From the NCBI GenBank assembly GCA_010645155.1, contig CM021312.1, forward strand, positions 6,493,286 to 6,557,285: a stretch of 64,000 nucleotides of DNA, in the 5' to 3' direction. Under the pieces are notes generated by a model that saw only the letters and a list, made by a program, of their open reading frames with translations, was not told the origin of the DNA and made no database searches. The position numbers and the translations under genes are program-made. The stretch is from Tigriopus japonicus. Lineage: Eukaryota; Arthropoda; Copepoda; Harpacticoida; Harpacticidae. This document shows positions 9,523 through 19,795 of the stretch, piece after piece. Positions within the stretch are counted from its first letter, which is position 1. Each line of letters opens with the position of its first letter.

Positions 9523-11109
9523 ATGGCGGATCCGGGTGGAGGGGGCGTGCCTCGCTCCCTATCGCCCCTAGCCATCATGGGCCTGATCCTGGTGGGCGTG
9601 TGTCTGATGGACGTGCCCGGCTTATTCATGAGCTCGCCCTCGTCCTCTTCCTCGTCGTCGTCGTCATCGCCTTCGATGTCTCACGGTGTCCGAGCTCAAA
9701 AGGAGGTGCCGAAGCCCAAATTTGCGTCGGCCGCGCTGGGACCCACCATTCGATTCCTTTACTGGTGAGAATAACAATACCACTGTCTTCAATTGTTCAG
9801 CCAGTCCCTTCCGTCACGGACGGGCGGCCTTTTGGAAATCTTAATTGGAGCCATGAGCACTGAATTTCCGGGAGCGGTCAGAGTGATGATTTCCAGGTGG
9901 ATCTTTTTCTCTAGTGATTATGCTGTGGAGGTGGGTTAAATCGAACGCCCAGTCAAAAGTTATATCCGCTCTCTCTCGATCTCAAAGCGCTGGGAACATG
10001 CTACTCAGAATGAATGAATGCTCTAGCCCCGTTTGGGCCATTATTTGACCACCAAAGGCGCGACCTATTTTTTTCATTGCTCTCTTCAATGCATTCGTTT
10101 TAGAAGGCGTGGTTCTACCCAATGCGCACGAGGTCTCATTGGCCGAAGAATGCCAGTCGATAGCCTCCCATTCCAAAATATTCAAAGCTTCTCGGATTAG
10201 ATAAACCCAAATTTAGTACGGAAATATGATTATCCTCTGGGCCAACGCCAATTATGATTTCCAGTCAGACCATTTCGATGGATTTCTTTGGCCAATGAGA
10301 CCTGGCTACTCATGTACTCGTGTTCAATTGACGTCTTTCAATTTTCAACCCAAACGAATTCCGGAGTTAGTGTCTTGATGCGTTGCTCTGAGGAGAGCAC
10401 CGAATGAATGGGCTCGACCCCTTTTGTGCTAGCTTTTTAGACAGCCGCAAGATTGAGTTGAAGATTATAGAACGAGTTCTTCGGAGGATACGGAAAACGA
10501 AATGTTTCGCTCTTAGAATTTCAGTCCCTCCATTCAAGGTATTCTCTTGACATTTGCTCGCTCAAAGATCATCTTGTTAGTGAAAAGAAGGAAAAGAAAA
10601 ACAAAGGTGTTGTAACAAAGTGCGATTTCCATTGCAGCTATTCCTGAGGGTACCGGAAGGTTTTTGAGCAGTATGCCGGCATACTGCATCAAAAATATCC
10701 CGACCTCGCCATTGAGGGCGACAATTTCCCGCCGCCGGTGTGGAAGGCCCAATTGGCCCAATTCATTACTTTCGCCAAAGTGGCCGTGATCATGTGTGTG
10801 GTAGGATCCCTGAACCCGTTCCTCTTCACCGGTCAGATCACGCCTCCTTGGTATGAGTGGCTGCTGGAAAACAAACTCTACGCCTGCCTCATGATCTTTT
10901 TTCTGTGTAATTTCGTCGAGACCCAACTCATCTCCACGGGGGCCTTTGAAGTGGCCTTGGACGACCTTCCGGTCTGGTCCAAGATCGAATCCGGACGCAT
11001 TCCCCAACCTCAAGAACTCTTTCAAATCATTGACAACCACTTCAACATGAACAAGGGTGGCAATGCCGGAATTCGGGCCGACACGCCCGATTTTCGGGAC
11101 GAGCTTTAA
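9523..11109 (+). CDS. SELENOT: Selenoprotein T (thioredoxin-reductase-like, UGA = selenocysteine)
   Basis: SelT is an ER-membrane thioredoxin-like oxidoreductase. Two coding exons are seen: 9523-9764 and 10638-11109, joined GT-AG within a Cys codon (TG|C). The result is 714 nt and 237 residues counting the TGA. The redox motif is C-Y-S-U-G-Y-R: Cys spans the junction and TGA at 10645-10647 is the selenocysteine codon (known SelTs have C-V-S-U). Downstream come the family segments I-E-G-D-N-F, E-N-K-L-Y-A-C, S-T-G-A-F-E-V and V-W-S-K-I-E-S-G. A hydrophobic signal or anchor lies at residues 17-37, followed by a poly-Ser stretch. This makes the N-terminus longer than the ~195-residue vertebrate protein. 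A SECIS candidate lies in the 3' UTR. A standard gene caller would stop at the TGA or lose exon 2's start. Confidence 0.93.
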
Positions 11110-11280
11110 AACGCATTGTTGCAGCCTAATCCGTTTCCTCATGATTTGTGTTCTCGATTGTCGCTCCAAAGTTCAGGGTGGAGCGTTTTCGGGTTAGTTT
11201 TCTTTGTGCAATTTCGTATTTTTTTACGTCGGAACTCGATCCGAAATCTGGACTGTTTTTGGGATTGAGACCTTTACATT

Positions 11281-11360
11281 GGCTCAAGTGTCTCTCGTTA
11301 TGACGTTTTGATTAAAAAGGCCGACTGAAGGTCGAGATCAAGACTGAAGAGGAGCTTTGG
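11281..11360 (+). promoter_or_regulatory. SECIS element, type II-like
   Basis: A stem-loop lies about 190 nt after the SelT stop. The quartet partners are ATGA at 11300-11303 and TGA at 11345-11347. Between them the helix GTTTTGAT / ATCAAGAC pairs over 8 bp with one G-U. The apical loop opens with the run of A at about 11313-11318 and carries a small extra hairpin (CGAC / GTCG), as in type II SECIS. Ten bases separate ATGA from the A run, the usual spacing. It would direct UGA recoding in the SelT mRNA. Confidence 0.8.
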
Positions 11361-11484
11361 ACCATTGTTTAGCCTTGAAACCGAATGGTTTCTAGACCTT
11401 CTGGATCGAGCGAAGACATCACCTATTTTAGATCCACAGATCTTCTACAATCACCGTTGTTTGCCATGATTCAAACAAAATAGA

Positions 11485-11490
11485 AATAAA
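11485..11490 (+). terminator. Poly(A) signal AATAAA of SELENOT
   Basis: A canonical AATAAA lies about 375 nt past the SelT stop and just beyond the SECIS. The opposing clarin-like gene has its own signal only 33 bp further on, so the two 3' ends meet or overlap. Confidence 0.7.
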
Positions 11491-11522
11491 GAAAACTAGT
11501 CACTCAACTCGAATATCAACTG

Positions 11523-11528
11523 TTTATT
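11523..11528 (-). terminator. Poly(A) signal (AATAAA on minus) of the clarin-like gene
   Basis: TTTATT on the plus strand lies 26 bp beyond the clarin-like stop codon. The 3' UTR would be very short and would run into the SELENOT 3' end. Confidence 0.6.
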
Positions 11529-11553
11529 TCCTCTAAAAAACCATTACTGTAAT

Positions 11554-13435
11554 CTAAAAGAGCATGGTCGTGTGGTCGGCCTTTTTCTGCTCGGTCGCTA
11601 CTTCGGTCACTCTTCGTTTGGGTTTGTACTTTTTGTAGATGAAGTATCCGACCAAAGCCAAGGCTACGATGTGCAAGAAAAACGACAAAAATACCAACCT
11701 GGAAAAGGAAGCGACTTATTTTAGCTCTCTGAATATAACATGAATTTGTACAAAGAGTTTAGCTTACCAATATGAGTATCCGAGCGAGGATCCCTTGTTT
11801 GAGTTCCAATTGTTCGTGAAATCGAATCGTATGACATCACTAATGGGAGCATTATTCTTCAATTGCTGATCAAAGAGGCCTCCGTAAAGTGCCGTGACCA
11901 ATAAATACAGAAAAGCTACTCAGATGAAATGAAATAGAAAAAGTAAGTTGAACTTTGGTTTCAAACAGATCTGAAATGTTGCTCTGCTCACCTGAAATAC
12001 TATGGAGCACAAGGAGACCATAGACCCCTGTGTACCATTCGATTGGATTACTAAAAGCGTTGAAGACGCCCAAAATTCCCGCAAGAAGTGTGAAGATCAA
12101 GCCTAGAATCAGGAGAACTCCCACGGTGGCAAATAAGCCCACGCCAAACATTTTCTCCGACTCATCTGCAGTTATACATGTGACACTGGAGGTAGGTCTC
12201 CATTCGTAAATTGTTTTAACTTACTTCTGCCTTCAATGGTCGAGTTGTAAATGTCCCCGTCAGGTGGTGGATTATCACAAGCCTTGTCTTCTTTGATTCT
12301 CCTAGAGCTTTTTTGTATATATGGAGGACAAAATTCAATATCTCCATGGACATTGGTCAGCGGACAGCCTCCCAGGATGTCCTGAATATCTGATTTCTTC
12401 TCGGTGGCACAAGAAAACATGCATCTTCCGTCCACACACGCCACTGTAATTGCCCGAAAAAGATGAGCATTCACGAGTGAAATTGTTATGTTATCATTTA
12501 AAGTTGTCAATTTTAATTTGCAATGACATTTGAGATTAGTTTTGACGTGTAGAGGAAATGCCTCAAAAGTGATCGAATTTTGATAAGTAAGTCACTGGCC
12601 CCTCCCCCCCAAAAAACAATGTAACGTCAATTAAAAAATTGGCAAAATCAAATATAAGGGTATTGTGTTTTTACTCTTTCTTATAGCTGTCTGTAAATGA
12701 AATATTGTCGAAATATATTTAGGCCTGGTTTTCCTTTTTACAACACACTTGTGTGTCCTTCGAGATTGTTGACTTTTGATTGAAAAGAGCCATCAAAAAT
12801 TGGAAGGCAAAATAGATTTTACCAATATTTCAGAACATCTCATCTCGAAAAATAATCAAAATGATCATTTGTACCATTAAAATGTCATTAAATCATATTT
12901 TGGACCGAACGATATTGTCATTATTCCTCAAAACTGATCTCAGAAATATTTGGAACCTTAAATAAGCTTCACATAAAACTCAATTTGACGTAAATGCAAT
13001 AACGAAATCTTGGACCATAAATTTTAGACATGTTCCAAAACGAGAGCACTTTCTGAGCTACCACCGATTGTTTTTATACTTAAATTCTCCATGATTTCCA
13101 TACTTTTTACTTTGCAATCGTATTGATGTAAACCAGAAACTAAGATATTTGTCAGAATAACACAAGAATATCACCGATCTCAGCAAACTTTGTAGGTATG
13201 CTCTCGATCACGCACCTCCCAAAGAGTATGTCGTGGACAGCGACAAAACCACTTTGGATTTGAATCCCGAAAACAGCCCATAGTTGAATATCACCAATCC
13301 ATCGGATCCTTGCTCAAACGTAGCCTCGCCTTCCACCCAATGATTAGTGATAAGAGAAGCACACACCAATCCGAAGATAAGCCCGCAAATCGGAAGCGTG
13401 TAGAAGATCTCGGGTTTAAAGCTTTTACACGTCAT
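11554..13435 (-). CDS. Clarin-like four-transmembrane protein
   Basis: Five exons on the minus strand were rebuilt: 13216-13435, 12225-12443, 11992-12165, 11768-11918 and 11554-11698. They total 909 nt and 302 aa, with all junctions GT-AG and in frame. Four hydrophobic segments appear: near residues 8-26, in exon 3 (V-G-V-L-L-I-L-G-L-I-F-T-L-L), at the exon 3/4 join (F-L-Y-L-L-V-T-A-L-Y-G-G), and in exon 5 (L-V-F-L-S-F-F-L-H-I-V-A-L). The F-N-A-F-S-N-P-x-E-x-x-x-G-V-Y-G-L run in exon 3 and the spacing fit the clarin family, tetraspan proteins of sensory hair cells in vertebrates. The first extracellular loop is enlarged by a Cys-rich stretch encoded by exon 2 (seven Cys). The start is the first ATG in frame before TM1; an upstream in-frame GTG is not used. 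The exon 4 acceptor could be 3 nt further on. Confidence 0.75.
12650..12850. mobile_element. Diverged fragment of the intronic MITE family
   Basis: The largest clarin intron (12444-13215) contains ATATTGTCGAAAT, a GTCCTTCGAGA block and a CAAAATAGATTTT block in the same order as the complete MITE at 14041-14604. Terminal repeats are not recognisable. The limits are approximate. Confidence 0.35.
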
Positions 13436-13669
13436 GGTGGAACACGATGATTCGCTCCCCACTCATTTATTATCTCTCAAGCTGACATACATCAATTTGC
13501 TAATAATCGCTTAACATTACAAAGACAGCGATAGGGTGTGCAAGAGAGTTAGATAGAGATAACGGCATATTTTGCCTGAAATGCATTCCTCTCGCCGAAC
13601 AATCGCGTCCTGATTGGACTCTCCAATGATGAATTGAATATTTCCCATGGCGTGTGTCATTGGCAAAAT

Positions 13670-15324
13670 TCAAGGCTGTTTAGCCATGATGATATCGAGG
13701 ACTCGATTGTCTCGAGCTACTAATTTGAATCCATTGGCCTGAAGATGCCTCAAAACGGATGCCCCCAAATCCGTTAAATGAGTCACGGTCACGCTCATCA
13801 CGCTCAAGTTGACCGATTGAAAAGGCAAGGCTTTCACGATCAAATCCTCTTCAGCCACGATATTCAAGGACAAGTAATGGATCAGAGGCACATTCATGGC
13901 TTGAATGATCGAATAAAGAGGCACACAGAGCGTGTCGTGCATTTTAAACTTGGGGTAGAACCTTTTCTCCAAATGATATCCCATTCGCCCATTCAGAGTG
14001 TGAGAATAAACATACTATTGAAATTAAGAATAAAACATTACACGGTGTTTATTTGAGCTCAAGAAGTCATTTTTAATTTTCAAAAACTTTTGAGACCACT
14101 CTTGAGGTGTTAACGCAAAACTGCATTTGAATTTGAATTCTGCTAATTAAGTCACGGGCAAAAATACGTTATAAGGTCACTTAAAACATACTTAGAGATA
14201 ACTGTTTGAACATTTTCTTCAATCCGATCCTCAAGCAGTCCTATGGTTGTGTCTACCTAAGATATTGTCGAAATCTACTCAGCCGTTTGTCTAAATTGAT
14301 GTAATGACACTCTTGTTTGGTCCTTCGAAAATACCGATCAAAAAGGCCGTTAAAAATAGATCCGCAAAATAGATTTCCAAAATATTTGAAAATAGCATTA
14401 CTCTTGGTACATGTAAGACTTTGGTCAAAGTAATTGTTCAAGTATTTATCTTTAAGTGCGTCTTAAGTGACATAATAGTGTTTTTGCCCGTAACCTATTT
14501 AACCGAATTCAAAAAGATGTTCTGCATTGCATTCACATCTCAAAAGTGGTCTCAAAAGTTTTTGGAATTTAAAAATGACTTCTTGAGCTCAAACATACAC
14601 CGTGATTAGTTATTGATTGCATTGACCATATTCAAGATATCGGAAACGTCAGATTTGCATTGCAGATTCTGAATATGATCAATGAGTTTAACCTTGGCCA
14701 TCTCTGAGTACTGCCCTCGAGCCACACCCATTTGAAGAATGGAGACGTTCCGTTTTTGAGAAATAAGTTGTTGGACCTGTGCAGGATCGGGTTCTACTAG
14801 AAGACCTGTCCAACCTAGATGTTCTTCCAAAAGTCGGGTATTACTACGTTGTGTGGCTCCACCGGCTCCAATGTCCAGAAAGATACCATTCAATGTTTGA
14901 TTGAAGAGCTTTAACAACTCCTTGTCCATGGTGTATTGGCTCCAAAAATGGGGCTGAGTCTTGAGCTGCTCAAGAAAGACTAGAATAATGAACTACTTAT
15001 ATAATGGTTGAGAGAAGCCTCTCTTACCCTCTTGGGTTCATGGGATACTGACGAGGGTAGAATGAGTTTTTGGACACATTCAATTAACATGGGATCACTT
15101 TGGTGGAATCCGGATAATGTTGGGAGGTCACTGCAATCTAAGGAGATTTATTTAGCACGTTCGACGAGATCGTGGTTAGGAATGGGTTCTCTCAAGTTAC
15201 TTGGTTTGACGATGAGGAAATACTTCATATCCTTGGAAACCCCGGATATCATGCCGAAGAAGGTGATTATAAAACCGATTAGAAGTAAAATCCCAAAGCT
15301 GAATTGAAGCAAATAGTTGAGCAT
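13670..15324 (-). CDS. Star/FkbM-methyltransferase-like membrane protein
   Basis: Four exons on the minus strand: 15201-15324, 15028-15137, 14627-14965 and 13670-14014. They total 918 nt and 305 aa, and introns 1 and 2 are only 63 and 62 nt. An N-terminal hydrophobic anchor (residues 6-24) is followed by a Methyltransf_21 (FkbM-like) domain. This has G-I-F-L-D-I-G-A-G-G for the usual F-V-E-x-G-A-x-D-G, then L-G-W-T-G-L-L-V-E-P-D-P, C-V-P-L-Y-S-I-I-Q-A-M-N, and I-H-Y-L-S-L-N-I-V-A-E-E where relatives have S-L-D-V-E-G. Loss of that Asp and Gly suggests altered or no methyltransfer. Drosophila Star is a relative that acts in EGF-ligand trafficking. The third intron carries a MITE. Its donor is weak (GTCAAT at 14626), and an alternative GTTTCC 21 nt upstream keeps frame and removes seven residues. 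Confidence 0.72.
14041..14604. mobile_element. MITE with ~65-bp terminal inverted repeats, ATTA target duplication
   Basis: The left end begins CACGGTGTTTATTTGAGCTC at 14041. The right end finishes GAGCTCAAACATACACCGTG at 14604. The match extends inward through AAGTCATTTTTAA and TTTTGAGACCACT for about 65 bp. ATTA flanks it on both sides (14037-14040 and 14605-14608). It has no coding capacity. It sits wholly inside the third intron of the Star-like gene, leaving 44 nt (or 65 nt with the alternative donor) of original intron. Confidence 0.85.
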
Positions 15325-15632
15325 GGTCCAACAACTGCAGCTCTTCCATGATCTTGCTAAAGCCACATATGGCGCAGATATTCCCACATCATTAATCAAA
15401 GTTGGATGCCTCGGAACAAAATTTTTCAAACACGAAAATCGAATTGATTATCTCCGTTCACCTAATTGCAATCACTTATTTATCTTCGTCATTCTATCAG
15501 CATAAATAAATATATGTAAAAAACCATTATCACAAAATGCAGCTTGGAAAATCCGTCACTAAAAAACAATACATCAAACGCATCCCAAATCCCTTTTTAA
15601 CCAACCTCAATCGTTTCAAGTGAAATCACAAA

Positions 15633-18600
15633 TCACCGGTGACCTTTCTTTTGGGTGGTCTTTTGCGGCCACCAAGACGCATTGTATTCGCGAATTTGGC
15701 GGATCTCCTTGGGCGAAAAAATGAGCACAGCTCCAATGGCCTTCAACATGTGATCGCGGGAACTGGCATCCGAACTGAGCATGTAGTTGAGCACCACGTT
15801 CTTCAAGTACTCCATATTGGCGCCTTCCTTGCTGGTCATTCGTTTCAATCGGGCCACTTCTTCGCCCAAGAACTCGATTTCCTCTGAATAGCGTTCTTCC
15901 TTGGCCACGGCATTCATTTGAAGTTCACGCATCGTGGATTCAAGATCAAAGACTTGCCTCCGCAATTGACCCACTTCCTTGTCCTTGAGTGATATCTCCT
16001 GGACGTAATGCAAAACCATGCCATCCCCTTGGATGGAGGAATGGAGGTCATCCGTGATATCACTAGCTTCGATCCGAGAGCTCTTTCGGGACAAAGAGGG
16101 TCCACTGGTGCTATGAATCACATTACACACGGCGGCTGCGGCCTTCTCACTCTCTTGGGAGTTGGCGGCAAAGGCCTTTTGAAAGGCCAACTCCATGTTG
16201 GACTTGAGCATGCTCACTTCGTCCTCTTTTTCGGCGATGAGGGTGAGGCATCGCTCACGTTGCTTTTGGAGTTCCCGTTCCACGTTCAAATATTTCGTCT
16301 TGAACTCATGCTCTTTGGCTAATTCGCGCTCAGTTACGGATTCGTTCAGATCTTGCATCGATTTCTCTAGGGATTCAATGCGAGCTTGGCCTTCACGGTT
16401 CTCGCATTCCAATTCCAAGTTGCGCTTCTTCATCGAAGCCGCTCGAGACTCGAGATCTTGCATCTTGGTCTTGAGATTGGCAATGACTTCTTGGTCCACT
16501 TCGGGTAAAAGCGAGGAGGATCGAGATCGAGGGGATCCCACATGTCGTTTGTATTGGTCGAACTCGCGTTTCAAATCCGAATACTCTTTCTGCCAAGACT
16601 TTTGAACCTCGGGGTCGATGAAGATCTGTTCCAAATCCACTCGATTCGATGATTTCGCGTTGGCTGCAATGAGAGCCGATTTGAGTCGCTGGAACACGCT
16701 GATCAATTGATCTAGGTCCATACGGGCAAACTCGTCGGATTGGGACTCATTGTGGTGAATGGGCGACACAGAATTGGCTCGACTTGAGGCCTCGAATTGC
16801 GCCGCTTTCTCTTTCCAACGCTCGATTTCGGATTGATCGTGTTGTCTCAAACGATCGTAGGTGCCAATCGTGTCAGAGAGCTCTTGCAATCGAGCTTCCA
16901 GGTGATTGACCCGAATCTCGCTGGATTTTCGAACTTGAACCGTGCGATCTTCGGCCGCTTCAGCTCGAGCTTCGGCTCGTTCCAGATCCCGACGATGGTT
17001 CAACTTCAAGCTGGCGATCTCATCTTTGAGTTTGGGTACCTCGGGTGACAAGGCACGACATTGTTCCTGAACTTGGGTCAGTAGTTCGGTTTTGTCTTTC
17101 AGCAGAGACTCTAGTTCCCGAATGCGGGCTTCATATTTGGCGTTCGTTCCACTGGAACTGGGAACGGCTTGCAATTTGGTGCGGGTCTCGTGAAGGTCGG
17201 TTTCGAGTCGTTCTTTGGCTCGTCGCTCATCGGAAAGCAACTTTTGGAGCTCCCGGATCATGAGAGCGTGATTGGCCGTGTCTTTCTCGCGTCCATGGCG
17301 TTCCACGATCAGTTTGGACTTGATTTCCTCCACATCTTTTTGGGTTTGCGTCCGGATCTGAGCGATTTCGGCCTTCAAAGCTTCGATTTGACGCTCACGT
17401 TCCCTTTTCTCGGCTACATATTTCTTGCGGTCTTCTTGAAACGCAGCTTCTAATCGCGATTTTTCCCGCGTTAACGTGGCTAACGAACTCGTCAACGTGC
17501 GAATCTGCAAAATCATAATCGTGATGAAACATACCAAGCATATAATTCATATTCCCTCCATATGACGTTGATTTGAACGTAGGAAATCATTTTTAATTCC
17601 AAGGACAACTAAGACCAGTTTTGAGGAATGATTGCGATGTCGCACTTGATTTCCGTTTTCTAGGTCACGGGCAATAACGACATCGTTTCAAATTTAACGC
17701 ACTCCAATATTTGAACACTATTCATTTCTCAAGCTTTAGGCCATCTTACAGTTTTCAAATCATTAATCTCAATTTCTATTCAGTCCTTCGAGAAAAATCG
17801 TTCAAAACTGATGCGGCATTGTCACTCCGTTTGAACTTATAGTTTTGAGACAAATTCGCTTTTAGTGTCTCTACGACGTCAGTCAAAGAGGAATTTGAGA
17901 TACAATTTTTACCCTTTAAAAATCTACCTTAGATGATTGGGCGGGTTACCTAACATGGAAGCACATTTGAAGCGTTTTTCGCTCGTGATCGCTGAATTGA
18001 AATGAATATGCGGCAAGGCATTGGCTTCTCTCTAATAACGTCTTTGGAATTAAAAAAAAGTGAAGACTCCTCCATCTCAAATACTGAACAGCGTGTTCCA
18101 ATTAGTGATGGGCCGAAGGCGCTTTCGGCCGAAATTTTGGTTTCGGTTATGCCTATCGAAACCGAAAGCAGACAGGCTCTATAAAGGATGGAGTTTGACA
18201 ACAAAATCGAAAAAAATTTCGTCCAAAAACCTCTGAAATTTAAGTTTAGCGATTTTTCAAAATTTGTTACTACCTAACATCGAACACATGAGCATTTTAA
18301 TTTTTAAGGTGGACTTTGCATTTATACAATTTTGTAACCAGCTGCTTTCGGTTTTGGTTATGCCCTCTTTCGGCCGAAACTTTCGGTTTCGGTTATGAGC
18401 CCTTTCGGTCCATCACTAGCTCCAATGATGGGGACTCACTTGATGGTGATTGGCCTCTTCCTGAGTTTTGGACTCATCCGATCGACCATGATGACTCCGC
18501 TCGGTTTCCGATGAAGACGCGGTGGTGGGTGACACGGGTCGCGAACTGGCATTGGACCCTCCTCCGGGCGTGACTTCTCGGCTAGGGGTGGGCTGGCTAT

Positions 18601-18796
18601 CGTCGGTTGAGGTTGTGGCTTGAATGGCCTTGAGACTGGCATCGAGTGCGTCTTTTTCCTGGGTCAATCCTTTGTAGGCCCGCACCAAATCGCGGAGTCG
18701 GTTCTCGTACTTGTGGATGGTGGCCTTTTGCTCTTCGATGGTTTCGAGCATATCACGGCGTTGAGCCCGACCTTCGCCCGACCAAAGGCTACTCAT
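15633..18796 (-). CDS. GCC1: GRIP and coiled-coil domain protein 1 (golgin GCC88)
   Basis: This is a peripheral trans-Golgi golgin that tethers endosome-derived vesicles. Two exons on the minus strand, 18440-18796 and 15633-17504, total 2229 nt and 742 aa (human about 775), joined in phase 0 (CAA|GTGAGT ... TTTTGCAG|ATT). The N-terminus reads M-L-E-T-I-E-x-Q-K then R-L-R-D-L-V-R-A-Y-K-x-L, as in GCC1. A Ser/Pro-rich linker follows, then L-T-S-S-L-A-T-L-T-x-E-K-S-R and H-A-L-M-I-R-E-L-Q-K-L-L. Long heptad coiled coil fills the middle. The GRIP domain at about residues 679-720 has M-E-Y-L-K-N-V-V-L-N-Y and I-F-S-P-K-E, and the tail N-A-S-W-W-P matches GCC1 specifically. GRIP binds Arl1-GTP at the membrane. 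The 935-bp intron holds two MITE-like insertions. Confidence 0.92.
17570..17810. mobile_element. Diverged or truncated copy of the 14041-type MITE
   Basis: GAAATCATTTTTAATTCCAA, AAGACCAGTTTTGAGG and GGTCACGGGCAA in this GCC1 intron parallel the left half of the element at 14041. AGTCCTTCGAGAAAAA corresponds to its right half. A matching right terminal repeat is not clear. Confidence 0.4.
18103..18418. mobile_element. hAT-type MITE with 8-bp target duplication
   Basis: This is a 316-bp element in the GCC1 intron. The left end is TAGTGATGGGCCGAA and the right end is the inverse, TTTCGGTCCATCACTA. The inverted arms share the CTTTCGGCCGAAA and TTTCGGTTATG blocks. It is flanked by GTTCCAAT (18095-18102) and GCTCCAAT (18419-18426), an 8-bp duplication with one mismatch. 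The TAGTGATG start and 8-bp duplication are typical of hAT transposons. It ends 21 bp before the exon 1 donor side. Confidence 0.85.
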
Positions 18797-19795
18797 TCTA
18801 ATGATTCGGAACGGTTCTCTAAAAGGTTCTTGAAGGTGGGTGACTTTTTTTAAGGGGTCATTCTCGATGAGACAGAGGTGGAAGGCAGGCGGGAAGGATC
18901 AATGGGAGAGGGACCAATGGCACAGAGGAGTGACTCGGATGAACGATTGGTACGCGTGAATGGATGGAGGGCGGGGAAGGAGGCACCTGTGAGGGATTTT
19001 TAAACTTCCAATTTATTTTGGTGTCTTGATTGATGACGTTGATTCAGCTGCTTCGCGAGTTCGGGCTTCTCGTCGGGTCTCACCCAATCTCGGGTCAAAA
19101 ATCCAGTTGACGGGAATGTTAACATTTTGAATCGAGATCGAGAATTTCCATAAAAATCTGCCCTGGAAACTCGGACCGTTACCATTGCTGAACAAAAATC
19201 TAATGCTAGAGATATTTCCCTCTATACTCATACAAATAAAATAAAGCAAATGGCTGGTATTGTAAATGTGAAATAAGAGAAATTATTCTCGACTAGCTGG
19301 CTTCGCCATCTAGGCCCCGGCGGCAGCGCTTCGCGCCAAACTCACGACAAATGGGCGTTTTTTCAAGTAAAAATTTGTGAAACACGTGATTAGGCCATTT
19401 TGTTGGAAATATTTTTAATTATTCTTGACAAGAAGGAAAGTAAAAAGTTCAGTCATCCACGAATTAACCCAACAAGTCCTTTAAAAATCTTGGTTTCAAT
19501 GGTTCAAATCTAACTCGAAACATGTCATAATTGAATGCGTATTATACCTTCATGGACGGATGCGTTAAAAATCTTCCTCTTGAAAAAAAAATGCTCCACA
19601 AACGGATAGAAGTCATTCAGGAGTGGTGTTAGGGAGAGTATTTATCTTCAGAAAAAAATCATAGTTTATAAGGAGAGTGTCATTAATGCGAAGGGAAACA
19701 TCCAACCAGGATCGTTTAGGACGATATTAGAAAACGGCGGGGACGTGCGCAGATCTTATGCCTCGACTCAACACAAAGCATGGGAGATCGATCAA
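18797..19795. other. Intergenic region between GCC1 and TCP1
   Basis: This contains the GCC1 promoter side (18797-18990, GC-rich) and the TCP1 3' flank. Near 19294-19345 lies an oddly GC-rich patch (CTGGCTTCGCCATCTAGG, GCGCTTCGCGCC) of the sort seen in dispersed repeats, not identified here. No gene was found. Confidence 0.4.

Noticed and set aside
10534..11169. 211-codon open frame on the minus strand
   Set aside because: It is the antisense of SELENOT exon 2, which has clear family identity. The antisense frame has no recognisable domain.
15138..15200. Apparent stop codon (TAA at 15148-15150) after the membrane anchor of the Star-like gene, suggesting a pseudogene
   Set aside because: A 63-nt intron (GTAACT to CTCCTTAG) removes it and keeps frame through three further exons, so the gene is intact.
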